DNA from: Adiantum capillus-veneris
Lineage: Eukaryota; Streptophyta; Polypodiopsida; Polypodiales; Pteridaceae
Length of the DNA stretch: 64,000 nucleotides
Assembly: GCA_014529385.2 (NCBI GenBank)
Contig: CM043962.1
Location: 124,910,470 to 124,974,469 of the forward strand
Direction of reading: 5' to 3'
The position numbers were made by a program, and so were the translations under genes. Of this stretch, positions 24,031 to 35,640 are shown piece by piece (position 1 is the stretch's first letter; each line of letters opens with the position of its first letter). A model generated the notes under the pieces. That model made no database searches, was not told the DNA's origin, and saw only the letters and a list, made by a program, of their open reading frames with translations.

Positions 24031-24032
24031 AA

Positions 24033-24957
24033 TGTGGGACGCATGTCTAACCTCACCATCCTATCTTATTGCAGTATTAGCGAGAACAACGATTAATTTG
24101 TCAAACCATGGGACAAAGCTGACTCGAGTAGTGCATAGAGGCTACAAGAGGTTGTAAATCTCTCGGAAAACAACTAGAAACTCGCATCTAACTCAAGCTA
24201 CACTCAAGTGACTGAAATCACCAAAAGCCAATCGCTCATCGGCGGCAAGCAAATCACATCCGTTACAGCATGAAATGACATCCAAATGAACGAAACTTCT
24301 AGGACAAGTTTATAAGACCTAAGCACATATGCCTATGGCCTCAAATCCCACTTTTGGTCAAGTTTCCAAATCGCGATTATTAACAACAACAGATTTTTGA
24401 CCTAGTTGTTTTCGACCCAGAATGCATCTAAATACTTAGCAATGATTCCCCAATACCCCGCCTATGCTTAGTTTTTTATTTGAAAGTGTAAATTTCTAGT
24501 TATGATGAAATTAGGCCGCGGGTCGGCGATGCCAAAAGCTACGAAATAATGTGAATGGCTTACATCAATGCATAGAGCTCTTACCTACGGTTGCAATGCA
24601 ACAAACGCATTCGCAATGTGACAACAAGAGAGGGAGTAAGAAGCGCGAGAAGGAGATAAGTGAGCGCCGTTAGCTCACGCTCTGTATTTCTTATCCAAAA
24701 ACTTATAAAAAACTTACAAAAATTGGCTTCTATACCTTAGCCAAGGTTTTTGGGTGCTCAAAAGTAATAATCTGGAGTTCTACCAAAACAAGGAATTGGC
24801 TGGCTGATACAATTTAGAAGCTTATAGCTCCGGCTCATTAATTACAAGGTTTACCAAGAAAATAGGAGTTACAATATTCCCAATTTATCAAAATAATAAT
24901 TGTTTTTACAAGGAGAACTCCGAAAAATGGTATCTGTGTTAGCTTGCTGCTAACACA
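24033..24957 (-). repeat. 5' LTR of element C
   Basis: 925 bp. On the minus strand it opens TGTGTTAGCAG and closes GTCCCACA beside the primer site. It contains another AATCGCGATT at 24,369. The flanking AGGAT (24,958-24,962) is the predicted target duplication, lying inside the gag of element B. Confidence 0.75.
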
Positions 24958-27900
24958 AGGATAACCGATGTTTCAAGTGTGGCGAACAAGGGTATGCGTA
25001 CCACGCTTGTCCCCAAAAGAACAACCACCATGATCCTCCTAGAGCTACCTTGGTCGAAATCCAAGAGGAGGAAACTCACCACAAAGGATCTCCTCTATGC
25101 CATGCTTGGGGAAAGGTAAGAGAAAATGATGCTTTTATTCTCTTTGACCCCGGTTCTACTCACAATCTTATATCTATAGAGTTGGCCACCAAGCTAGGCG
25201 TACAAGCCTACGACATGGGAGATGTTCTACCCGCACATGGTGCTTTCAAGGGGCAAGAAGCTTCAGTCACTCCCTTAATAAGGAAATTGCGGCTCCATGT
25301 CCAAAGCTATGTGGACAAAGAGGACTTCTTTATCTCTCCTCTCAAGCATGAGGATTTAATCCTAGGGGCACCATGGTTTGATCGCATGGCTGCTAATGTT
25401 AAATTCCCTGAAAGGAGAATCTCCTTTAAGTTCAGGGAAAAAGGTATGTATATAGATGCTAAGGAAATGGGTAACACTATACCCATTGTACATACACAAG
25501 ATTTCAACAAGTCAATAAAGAGCTCTATTTCCATGTACATGATTTTTGTTAAAGATTATCAAAATGAACCTAATGTTTTAACAAAAGAAAATATACGCAA
25601 TCAAAAGGAATTAGAGTTATCCAATTTTCTCAAGGGGTTTCAAGATGTCTTTATTGACGACATCCCTTGTGAGCTACCTCCTAAACGAGGCAATGATGAC
25701 CATGCAATTGAACTTCTTCCAGGAAGTTCACCGCCTAACAAACCTCCTTATAGAGTTTCTCAAGCTCAACAAGGGGAGATTATGCGGCAAGTGCATGAGT
25801 TAGTTGAGAAGGACATGGTTAGGCCTAGATCATCTCCATTTTGTTCTCCTGTGCTACTAGTGCAAAATAAAGACGGCACATATCGTATGTGTGTCGAATA
25901 TAGAGCACTAAATAGGATCACTATCAAAAATAGGTTTCCTGTTCCATGGGTAGAAGACCTATTTGATAAGCTACAAGGGTCCACCTACTTCATTAGGATT
26001 GACCTAAAAAGTGGCTATCATCAAATAAGGATAGTTGATCAAGACATTGTAAAGACCGCATTTCGCACTATGTTTTGTCTCTATGAATACATTGTCATGC
26101 CTTTTGGCTTGACCAATGCACCAGCCACATTCAACCGCTTGATGGAGAAGCTATTCAGGCACTGAACTGTTACTGAAGTGTTCTTTGATGATATCATCAT
26201 CTACTCTAATTCATTAGACGAACACAAGCGACACCTCCAGGTAATATTTCAAGTTCTAAGAGAGAATAAACTTTATGTTAATCGAAAGAAAAGTGAATTC
26301 TTCTTACAAGAGATTCAGTATTTAGGTCACATTATCTCTCAAGATGGCATCCAAAACCCATCAAAGTTTTAGGTAATAAAAGGATGCCCTAAACCAAGGA
26401 ATCTTCATGAATTAAGAAGCTTTATAGGAATGTGTGCATACTATAGATGCTTCATAGAAAAGTTCTCACTAAATATCAGGACCATTACATGATCTAACAA
26501 AGAAAAACGTTAGGTACACATGGTCTACCAAGGAGAACAATGCTTTCAAAAAGCTTAAAGAAAAGCTTATCTCTCAACCTGTGCTTACACTACCGGATCT
26601 CTCAAAGCCATTTGAGGTCCAATGTGATGCTTGTGGTGAGTGCCTTGGAGCTCTTTTACTGAGTCAAGAAGGGCACGCCATAGGCTATGAAATTCAAAGG
26701 CTCAACTCTGTTGAGCAAGCTCTAAGCATATATGAAAAGGCACTCCTTGCAGTTCTACATGCCTTAGACTCATGGAAACACTATTTATTGGGGACTCTTT
26801 TCACTCTGCGAATGGATCACCAAAGTCTTAAGTACTTCATGACGCAAACCAAGCACTCCGACAAACAAATGAGGTGGGAAAATTTCCTTTTGCAATTTCA
26901 TTTTCATATTGCTCACATTGCGGGCAAGCATAGTCAAGTAGCCGATGCACTCTCAAGATGGCCGAGAGTGAATTCAGTTTTTATAGCAACTCACAATGAT
27001 CTATCTTCTATGATAGATGAGTATGCTATTGATCCAAATTTTAGAGATGTGATTTCAGCCCTTGCACTAGGGAAGAAAGAGGAACCATTTACTTTACAAG
27101 ATGGTTATCTTCTCTATGGCAATAGAGGATGTGTTACTAGCTCACTATGTGAGAAAGTAATGTATGAATCTCATGATCCTCCTTATGCAGGGCATAAAGG
27201 GATTCAGTCTACCCTAAAGGGGATTGAAACATATTTCTATTAGCCTACCATGAAAGCAAACATACAAGAGTATGTTTCTAAATGGTGTGGTATGCCAAAA
27301 GACGAAGTTTGATAGAGGGAAGCAACTTGGATTACTTCAACCTTTGCCAATCCCTAATTTACCATGGGAGAGCATATCCATGGATTTTATCTTTGGATTG
27401 AATAAGTCTATCCATGGGAATATAGTAATATGGATGATAGTAGACAGGTTCAGTAAACAAGCTCAGTTTATACCTGTCAAAAAGACTATCAAAGCCCATC
27501 AAATGGAAACCCTCTTCATTTCACAAATTTTCAAGTACCATGAGACTTGCCAATGTCCATAGTGTCGGATAGAGATCAGAATGACCAGTAGTTTCAGGAA
27601 GGGTCACTCTTCGGCCTATCACACACAAACGGGTGGCCAAAGTGAAATAGATAACCTAACAATTCTCGATCTACTAAAAGCCTATGTAACGGAAGTAGAT
27701 CATAGATCCCAATGGGAGAAGTACTTACCCTTAGTGGAGTATGCATACAATAACACTGTACATACTTCCACGGGAAAAGAACCTTTTGAGGTAATAGAGG
27801 GAAGATCAAACAGTCCCTTGCTACTTAAGGTACACGGGAAGATCTTCGCTACAGATGAGTATAGCCGAGCCCTACAAGAATCTTTTCAAAAGATTAAGGA

Positions 27901-28431
27901 TGCTATCTCTATCTCACAACAAAGGCAAAAGGATGCTACTGACAAGCACAGAAGAGCCCAATACTTTAAAGAAAATGATTGGGTCTAACTCAAATTTCCC
28001 AAGGCTCGATTAAGGCACACGACGGGAAAGAATCCTACGGGACACCAAAAGTACTATGCTAAGTTAGCAAAAAGGTACTATGGTCCCTTCCAGATTCTTA
28101 GGCCAGTCAACGAGATGGCCTACCAACTCAAGTTGTCCAACCATTGGCTCATACACAATGCTTTCCATGTGAGCCTACTAAAGCCTTCCGAAGGAGAGCC
28201 ACCTCAAGAACCAACTATTTAAGACCTGCCGGAGATCGAGGACCAAGAAGAGGTGCTATAGCCCGAGTCCATTATTGGACATGAAGACAATGTACTAAGA
28301 GGCGGTAAGACTATCTGCCGATATCTTATTAAGTTTAAGAATTATCCTTTTGAAGATGCTAGATGGATGCAAGGCATACAATTAAAGGATAATCTAAACC
28401 TTATCAATGCTTACAATGCTTCCCAAGAGTA
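24958..28431 (+). pseudogene. pol: Gag-Pol remnant of element B
   Basis: Zinc knuckle CFKCGEQGYAYHAC, whose His is replaced by Tyr. Protease FDPGSTHNLIS. RT up to VFFDDIIIYS (near 26,187). RNase H VQCDACGECLGALL with YEKALLAVLHAL, where the catalytic Glu position reads Ala. Integrase zinc finger and SMDFIFGLNKS, then a chromodomain ending GYKI-type (YLIKFKNYPFEDARWMQ, near 28,350). Breaks include TGA at 26,163, TAG at 26,370, frame loss near 26,480, TAG at 27,241, a deletion near 27,560-27,590 that removes integrase sequence, and stops at 27,986, 28,219 and 28,258. It cannot encode a working enzyme. Confidence 0.85.
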
Positions 28432-28786
28432 AGAAATTGTACAAATGTAAAAAACGAGCAAAGTTTTGTCTTATAAGACTCTCTTTTTCTTTATTGTGCA
28501 CAAAAATCAAGTAGTATGCATGCTTAGATCAAGTTTGCGGAAACGACGTCTCTCGAACACCAAGTAGAGCTTGTCACTCTACTATGGAAGATTGATAGGA
28601 CTAATGTGCAGACATGCTTGCGGAAGCCTCAGGCTCTCAAGCGCCAAATGGACTAGTCATCCATTTTGGAACGATGTCGTAGGGTAACATAGGGATCCTC
28701 TACCTGCTAAGAAAAAGGACTCATGAAAATGCTTTATCGTCTCTGCACCATAGTCTAGGATGACTATGATTTCAAGAGAGAGGTAA
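28432..28786 (+). other. 3' untranslated region and polypurine tract of element B
   Basis: No gene. It aligns with 48,082-48,440 of element E. It ends TTTCAAGAGAGAGGTAA, the plus-strand primer tract, directly before the LTR. Confidence 0.6.
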
Positions 28787-30419
28787 TGACATAATAATCA
28801 ATATCTAATTCTCCTAAATGATTTTCTCATGTTAAACTGGTCATTTAATATGGGGAAGGGCCAGGGGAGAAAAAGCTAGAATATTGGTTAAATTAGAAGA
28901 CCGGTCACAGTAGGGATCCAAAGGACGGAAAATAGGGTTCCAAAGGGGGAGCCATCTGCAAACGATCTATGTGAAACAATAGTCTTAAAAGACCTTAAGG
29001 TTCAGCCCATTAAGACTTCCAAAATGCTAAGGTTCCAAAATTCAAAGGTTGTGTCCAAAGGTCAACTTTAGGGAAAAGTGGATGCTTTGTGTGTGTCCCA
29101 AAAGTCGTTTTCAAGCCCTACATAGGAGGGGGAAAGCCCAAGAAGTAGGGGATGAGAGAGAAACTCATACACACACACACCCACACAATCTCCCTTTGTA
29201 CACAAGGAGAAAGAGAGACACATGTCAGCTCCCTAGCCCAGATGCCCACAAGGTGTACTCAAATCCTATTGGATGGCCTTGGAGGTGGACCAATGAGAAT
29301 TAGGCTAGAGTAAATCTAGTTTAATTAATTTAAAAACACTTAATAAAAGAAGAACCAATAAGAATTAAGCTCTCTAGAAGACTATTGGACAGTCTCCCAA
29401 GGGGACCAATGAGCATTCAGCAGCCCAATGGCTTGCCTAATTCCTATTGGCCAAGAGGCAAAGGGGTCCAATGAGAGTTTAGTTGAGTTATTAAATTACC
29501 TAAATCTCTCACAAAAGGGGAAAGGGGGGCACATGTAAGAAGGCTATCACTTATGTTGCTTAATTGTCATTGGCTATCACTTATGTTGCTTAATTGTTAT
29601 TGGCTACGCCTGGGGAGGTCCAATAGGATGCTACCATGAGTAATTAGAAAGGGGGGTCATCCAAGAGAGACAGGGGGCTGATTTTTTCAAGGCATTATTC
29701 ACACACACACACTCACACTATCTCATGTGTGAAGTAAAGAAGACTCTCTCTCCTTGTCAAGCTTTAATGGAAAGCTTATCACCTACTCCAAGCTTGTGAG
29801 AAGGAAAGCCTACACCAACAACTCTTGGCTTTGTGACGCAAATCCAACCAAGAGCCAAGCTTCAATGCATGCTCATCTCTTCTACCATGATAATTACTAA
29901 GCTAAGCTATGCTAATATGAGTGGTTATGTGAGAATATGTACATCTTTCTCATAAGAATACTCCTTCTTCCTCTCAATCTACTCTCATACCCTGCTAGCT
30001 CTCACCATCTTCGAAGGTGTGTGAGGTCTTGGGTCTGAGACTATGAGGGAATTGATGTTGTGTTTGATAAGTGTTTTTCATAGTGCATGAAGTTTCCATC
30101 TTCATTGCACTAGCTAGTATTGAAGGAACACAAGAAATTGTATTGTAAAATGTCTCTCTTGATGGGAGAAACCATAATACAAAGCCTTTTGGAGGGGGGA
30201 CCGGCTCCATGAAAATCCGATTCTCAACGATTTTCAATTGCTTAATTTCTCTCTCTTTTGAATTATTGTTCATGCTATCTAACTAGGTGTTATGCTTTTT
30301 GTTGCTTTCTCCACCCAAGCACTCTTGTTATTATCATTAGGAATCTATTCTAATGAAATGCTCACTTTGTTCATGCTATTTTCTGCTACACACAAGTTAC
30401 TAGGCCATTAAATGTTACA
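28787..30419 (+). repeat. 3' LTR of element B
   Basis: 1,633 bp, TGACATAATAATC to ATGTTACA. It is related to the element E LTR (TGTCATAAAATC to CCATTACA). Between 29,270 and 29,630 it holds eleven CCAAT or ATTGG pentamers. Stretches of (CA)n lie near 29,167 and 29,699. Confidence 0.85.
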
Positions 30420-30739
30420 GGGCTCACCCATTCAGCATTATCCACTGGCACAATGAACCCTGCATCCAAAAGCTTATCCACTTCTTCCTTTAAGGCATTC
30501 ATCTGCTCCTTGCCCATCCTCCTTAACTTCTGTCGGATTGGTTTTGCACCTTCAACTAGCTCAATCTTCACATGATCCCCAACAAAACCCCTTATTTCCT
30601 GATATGAGGTAATGAAAAGATTTGGAAACTTTTCCAAAATTGCTAAGTACTCTCTTCTTCCTCCTTGTGTCAAATCAGTACTCAACATATTTTGAATCAA
30701 CTCTTTCTTCACTGGAAATTCCTGTTTAGGTTGCATCAA
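30420..30739 (-). pseudogene. pol: Start of reverse transcriptase, element D
   Basis: Shows GAKPIRQKLRRMGKEQMNAL and GFIVPVDNAEWVSPV, aligned with element A RT. It ends at the LTR of element B after the WVSP motif; the catalytic YxDD is missing from this fragment. Confidence 0.8.
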
Positions 30740-30784
30740 CTCTTCATGTTTCTCTAATTGGCTTGAAGCATTTATATTCCCTGA

Positions 30785-31316
30785 TAACTACAACACTTCA
30801 CTAACTTCTCTCTGTTGCTCGTCCAACGACAAGAATGACACTTCACACTCATCACTAGAACTCAAAGTAGTGCTACTTTCTGAGTCTTTAGAAGTATGAT
30901 CACTGGTAGTTTTGGACTCATCGTTATCACTCACATCTTCAAGTGCCATAGGTTGTTTGGTAGTTATATCAAACACCCTCTTTTCGCCCTTCTTGCCATG
31001 CACACCAATTTTGCCCTTGCCCCAATCTTGCACGGCACCAAAAACTCTCAACCAAGGTCCCTAAAATGAGAGGAAAGGCTCCCAGACTAGGTAGCATAAC
31101 ATGAAAGTTCACCATAACTTTCACGTTAAAGACTTCAACTTTCAAATTCTTGATAATCCCCAAACATTTCACCTTGGCATGGTTTGCTAGACGAATCCGA
31201 AATCCAGAGCTTTCGCATGTAATGAGACCTAGTCTCTTGACACATGACTGTGTGATCACACAAACTTGAGTACCTCCATCAATGTAGGCTTCTCCCATGC
31301 CACACCTTTGTGCCAA
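30785..31316 (-). pseudogene. pol: Protease of element D
   Basis: AYIDGGTQVCVITQSCV carries the same D-G-G active site as element A. A frameshift near 31,040 splits it: LGAFPLILGT lies in one frame and AVQDWGKGKIGVHGKKG in the other. A Ser/Asp/Glu-rich linker follows (about 30,940-30,830). Confidence 0.75.
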
Positions 31317-31369
31317 GCATTCACCACAGGACAGATCTCGGGTAACTCTCCCACGGACAACACTCTAAC

Positions 31370-32706
31370 TTATCCATGCTTCGGCTGTTTTTTTGGATTC
31401 ACTAATGACTTCCACTGCCTTTTAAGTTGGGCACCATATTCATCAACTGTCCAAAAGTACAATCTACTTTCCTCCCAATCAAGTCTTCTCTTAACTGTAA
31501 GCTGTTTGGCCTTCTCCCAAAGGCAAATATGCCACTTCAAATTGTCTACGAGGCTTTCTCTTTCTCTTGGATTTCGCATCTTCACCTTCCTTCTCATTTC
31601 CTTTCTTTCTACTAGGCTTTGGTGCTGCATAGCCTTCCCTCTCTCTTTTTCCTACTGGCAACACATATGCGTCTTTCTTTTCTACCGGCACTATACCCAC
31701 ATGATCATTAAAGGTTGAGGCTTGATTTTCCTATCCAGTACCTTGATCTCCTCGTATATCCAATGCATAATCATTAGCTCTATTAGGAATTTGCCGAGAA
31801 AATGGAAACATATCCCCTCCCATTCTTGCTAGCTTTGGACAATAAGTGCTGATGTGACCAAGCTCACCACAATTATAACAAGTAGGAATGAACCTACTCT
31901 GCGGCTCAAAACCACCTTGCCCATGACCTTGGTTAGCATTAGGATGATCTTCACATGCCTGAGCCATCCCTCTACCACATCCATGACCACGACCACCTCC
32001 ACCACCAAGAACACTAAGTCATAATTTTTGCATCATGGTCATCATGTCTTGTATATTTTGTTGTAACTGTTCAGTAGTAGCAGCCCTTTGAGCAGGTTGG
32101 CCTCTAGCTTCTGCCTGATTCTCCTCTTTTTGGCTACCATTATTTTGCTCAAGGACCGCTTTCTCGTATTCATTAAGCCTTTGAGCTTTCCATTCTTTCT
32201 CTCTCGCAATGGCGACTGCCTCCTCGAAGGTGGCATGCCTTTTCAGCTCAACTTTGAACTTCAATCTTTCTTTTAGATTTGCCACAAAACGGTCCTTCTG
32301 TAACATGGATGGAGGGATCTTGTTTCCCAAATCCAGAGCCCATTTATCCCATAAACTGGTGAACTGCATGAAAAAATCATCAACGCTTTGATTAGCCCTT
32401 TGAGTGTATCCCATAATTTCATGCCAAACTTCATTTGGTACTTTGATGGATCGGTATTGTGCTAGGAAAGCTTGCTTCACACGATTGTAGTCCAAAACCA
32501 CCCCTGGGTTTTGTGCCTGCATCAATCAACTCCTCAAAATTGTGTAACCAAACTTTTGCCTCATCCTGTAAACTATATTGCAGCAGCCGCAACAATATAG
32601 CTTGGTCTACTATATTGTGCAGTAAGCAATTGACTTCCAACTTTTCAATAAACTTCTGTGCATTTTCATTAGGCAATCCATGAAACTATGGGAAATCGTC
32701 TGCCAT
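31370..32706 (-). pseudogene. gag: Gag of element D
   Basis: Starts at the ATG read leftwards from 32,706, with a TAG seven codons in where element A has a Glu codon. Capsid-like domain FIEKLEVNCLLHN, a frameshift near 32,520, then helices to LQQNIQDMMTMMQKL. Zinc knuckle CYNCGELGHISTYC near 31,870, then a basic tail KRKRKPRRQFEVAYLPLG near 31,540. Several stops separate these blocks. Confidence 0.8.
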
Positions 32707-33017
32707 GTTTGATTGCCACAAAAACACTTACATGTGACGTCGAAAACTCAAGGGATGTCGATGGATCGCTCCAGTACCTAATCCACCTCACACTGGGTAA
32801 CCCAGCCCCCAGTGCTTGGCTTCACAAAACCTACGACCCTCCAAAGGCTTCAATCCAATTATAAAATCACCTCAAGTGATGTTCACAATTTGCACATACA
32901 TAGGCGGTTGTCCATAAGGACCCACATCCCTTTTACATTCACTACCTGCAGAATAGACATATTTCATAAGAATTGGAGCATAGGAGTACTTTATCCTCCG
33001 TGGGGGCACCAAAACAA
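32707..33017 (-). other. Leader and primer site of element D
   Basis: The minus strand reads TTTTGGTGCCCCCACGGAGG just inside the LTR (about 32,998-33,015), nearly the same as element A. The rest is untranslated leader. Confidence 0.7.
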
Positions 33018-34246
33018 TGTTCGCGTGCAAATAAGAAGGAAAACGAGAACCCCTATAGCCTTGCACATACCACACCATGGGAAAGAAACACCACAAAGCT
33101 GCGGAAAACACCTATGTCGAACACCTGTAGAGTTGGGTGAAAAACATCCCGAATCAAAACCCTGATTAAAATTGATGAAAATAAAGACCATAAATATGAA
33201 TCTTGTGTCATGTAGACCTCCGTAGAGTATCCATATGCTTGATTTCGACACCAGATGAGAGAGTTACAAGCTTTCGAAGTTGGGGTATTCTCAAAAGCTC
33301 CAAAAAAGCTAGTCTCTGGTTGGAAAAAGGGTGTGCAGGGAGTTGCAGCTATTAAAAGGGGATTTTCTTGGATCTTATCCCAAAAGATTTTCTCTTTCTT
33401 AGCCTACATCATTTCCCCCTTTGGGCACCTTTTAATTGGTCCATTTTAGGCCTTTTTTGGGTGAAAAATGAGATGTTGGCCACTTTTTGACCAATGCAAG
33501 TGGGGAAAGGGGATGTCCAGTAGACCAAAAAGGTGTGTAGGTGCCTAGTCAGCGGATTTGGATTGAAAATGGCACCCCCTCTCTCCCCCAACACCCACGA
33601 GCCCTCACAAGCAAGTCAAGGAAGCTCCATTAGCTCCTTTGACACACCCTTAGGGGGTACCCACTCCCCCCCTTATAGCCTCTTCCATATGATCCCCCCC
33701 ACGTGGGATTACTCAATTTCCACTTGGCACCATACTCCCACCTCCCCATTTAAGCCAATGAATTTTCTATTTTGCCCTCCACATCGAGCAAATCTTGGTG
33801 GAGGCGTGGCGGGTGACTCCGAGAACCGAATGCGATGCTGTAAAGCCCGGGCTCAAAGCTTATCGCTTCGGCTATTTCCAGAAATCCTTGGCCGCATCTT
33901 TTATAATTAAATCCATCAAATCATCCCACTTGCATTTCTTCGCATGTATCAGCACCCACTTTCTAAGTAAGAAACCGCCCACTTCCAATGCATGTAACTT
34001 ATGATGTATGAGTCCGATTCACCGGCTATCAAGCATGATTGAGAGTACTCATTGAAAACCACCTTTCAAGAGTTCAACCAACCAAAACTCTTGCAAATGA
34101 CTAAACAAAACCAAGACTTTACACATAATTTTTAGAAGAGCACTCTGAAAACTCAAAGCATTATGTACATCTATGTACTCAAGGCTGGTGAGCAAGCTTT
34201 TTAGCATGGATTAGTGACTTCATGCTTACCCAAAAAATTCCTGACA
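33018..34246 (-). repeat. 5' LTR of element D
   Basis: 1,229 bp. The minus strand opens TGTCAGGAATTTTTTGG, close to the element A LTR start, and closes CGCGAACA. Flanking ACGCA (34,247-34,251) is the predicted target duplication. Confidence 0.8.
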
Positions 34247-34784
34247 ACGCAATAATAGATGCGAATATATATCAACATCTATTACCGTGCATATTGTTGT
34301 TGTTATTACCTTAATTCAGCAATTTATCCTCTTTCTAGTTTCCTTTGTAAATCCACGACAATGCTGGTGATTTTAGACGTTTTTCGGAGCTTTGAATGAT
34401 ATTGTGAATATATGATCAATGGGAGATATCCATCTTGAAGCTCGTGATGCACGAATCTTTCCATCTTCATAGCATCACCAAGGTCACAAGGAACACAAAG
34501 ATTGTATTGTAACAAAGTCTCTTTTGATGGGAGAATCTATAATACAAACGCCTTTTGGAGGGGGGACCAGCTCCAAGTAAATCCGGTCCTCATCTATTGT
34601 CATGTTCTCTAATACTCTCTCTCTTGGAAAAGTATTGTTCATGCCAAGTTAATTATGTACTATGTTTATGTTGCTACCATCAATTAAGTTCACCCTCCAT
34701 ATTCTAAAAGTAATCTCATAAAAATGTTCACTCTAATTCTCTTAATTCCGCTATTCTCAAAGTTTATAGGCCATTTCCATTACA
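34247..34784 (+). repeat. F: end of an older chromovirus-type LTR
   Basis: Positions 34,442-34,784 align with the last part of the B and E LTRs (GGTCACAAGGAACACAAAG, then GGAGGGGGGACC, ending CCATTACA). The first about 190 bases differ from B and E but recur at 37,435-37,627. It is the right end of the element or solo LTR into which D inserted; the rest is off-window. Confidence 0.75.
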
Positions 34785-35608
34785 AGCAAGAAATCCATAA
34801 TGCTTTATGGATTTCTTGGAAATTGCTACTCAATGGAATTGCGTGATAACTTCTAAGAAAACCAAAATGGTTTATGGATTTCTTGGAAGTTAATACTCAC
34901 AATGCCATTGCACGATAATGCTAGAGTAATAATGGCAACTATAACCTCTCTCACATTCTCACATCCACCTTCACCCATTTTCTTTTATTGTTGATCTGGA
35001 GAGTTATGGGTGCAAGTGGAGACATCGTTTTGTGTTGTGCGTAGTACGAGAGTGCTTCTGCTACTAAAGGTTGCTTTGAAGAAGAGCTCCATATTGTATT
35101 GATGCATAGTGTAGTTAATGCATATTGTATTGATCATTATTTGTTATTGATTTATCTACTTTGGTTTTGGTTGTCGTAGAATCACAGCGGTCAAACTTAT
35201 GTACCTCTCGATGAGGAAAATGAGGACTTATTTTGAAAGATATTTTTTTATAGTCCTCTTTATAAACTTCAATATATGGCACAACAAACCCTCATGATTT
35301 GCACATAACACTCATTTGGAGTTTTGGCTTTATTTGTAATTAAACTTAAGCATTGTTCTTTTGTGCTTCAAATTATGCAAGTGACGTGTGACATGTAATT
35401 TCAAAGTTTATCATTACTTTTTTTTACACTTTTAAAAGTGCAATTGATATTTGATATGTTTTATATAGGTCAAAATAAAAATTGCAGCTTCGTTGGCTTC
35501 ATGACCTGACACTACTGTAGCTTGTGTGCGTTGTCTTGCACAACTCATCAATTGGACGACGCCTCGTGTTTTTCCTGGTTGTTCTTGCCATAGATAGGTG
35601 ACAACATC

Positions 35609-35640
<32 letters not shown>

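Larger units (their letters stand above)
8798..24957 (-). mobile_element. Element C: long non-chromovirus Ty3/gypsy retrotransposon, 3' end cut off by nested insertion
   Basis: Reading leftwards: 5' LTR (24,957-24,033), primer site, a leader with a 288-bp repeat array, gag, protease, RT, RNase H, an integrase C-terminal remnant, a second retropepsin-like domain, a small open frame, a second repeat array, and a 3-kb open region that is cut at 8,798 by B'. The 3' LTR must lie left of the window. RT (VYMDDLCIHS) and integrase-tail motifs place it in Ty3/gypsy; I see no chromodomain and no second RNase H. Many stops and frameshifts show it is dead. Confidence 0.85.
24958..30419 (+). mobile_element. 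Element B: decayed chromovirus, 5' half displaced by element C
   Basis: The internal region starts abruptly within the gag zinc knuckle where C inserted, then runs protease, RT, RNase H, integrase, chromodomain and 3' LTR. It is similar along its length to element E but carries many stops and deletions. The LTR end at 30,419 joins the RT of element D; GGCTC (30,420-30,424) is the predicted target duplication. Confidence 0.85.
30420..34246 (-). mobile_element. Element D: second Tat-like retrotransposon, 3' part displaced by element B
   Basis: Reading leftwards: 5' LTR (34,246-33,018), primer site, gag, protease and the first third of RT, cut at 30,420 by element B. Its order, primer site, LTR start and Asp-Gly-Gly protease match element A, so the two are related families. 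The remaining RT, RNase H and integrase should lie left of the window. Confidence 0.85.
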
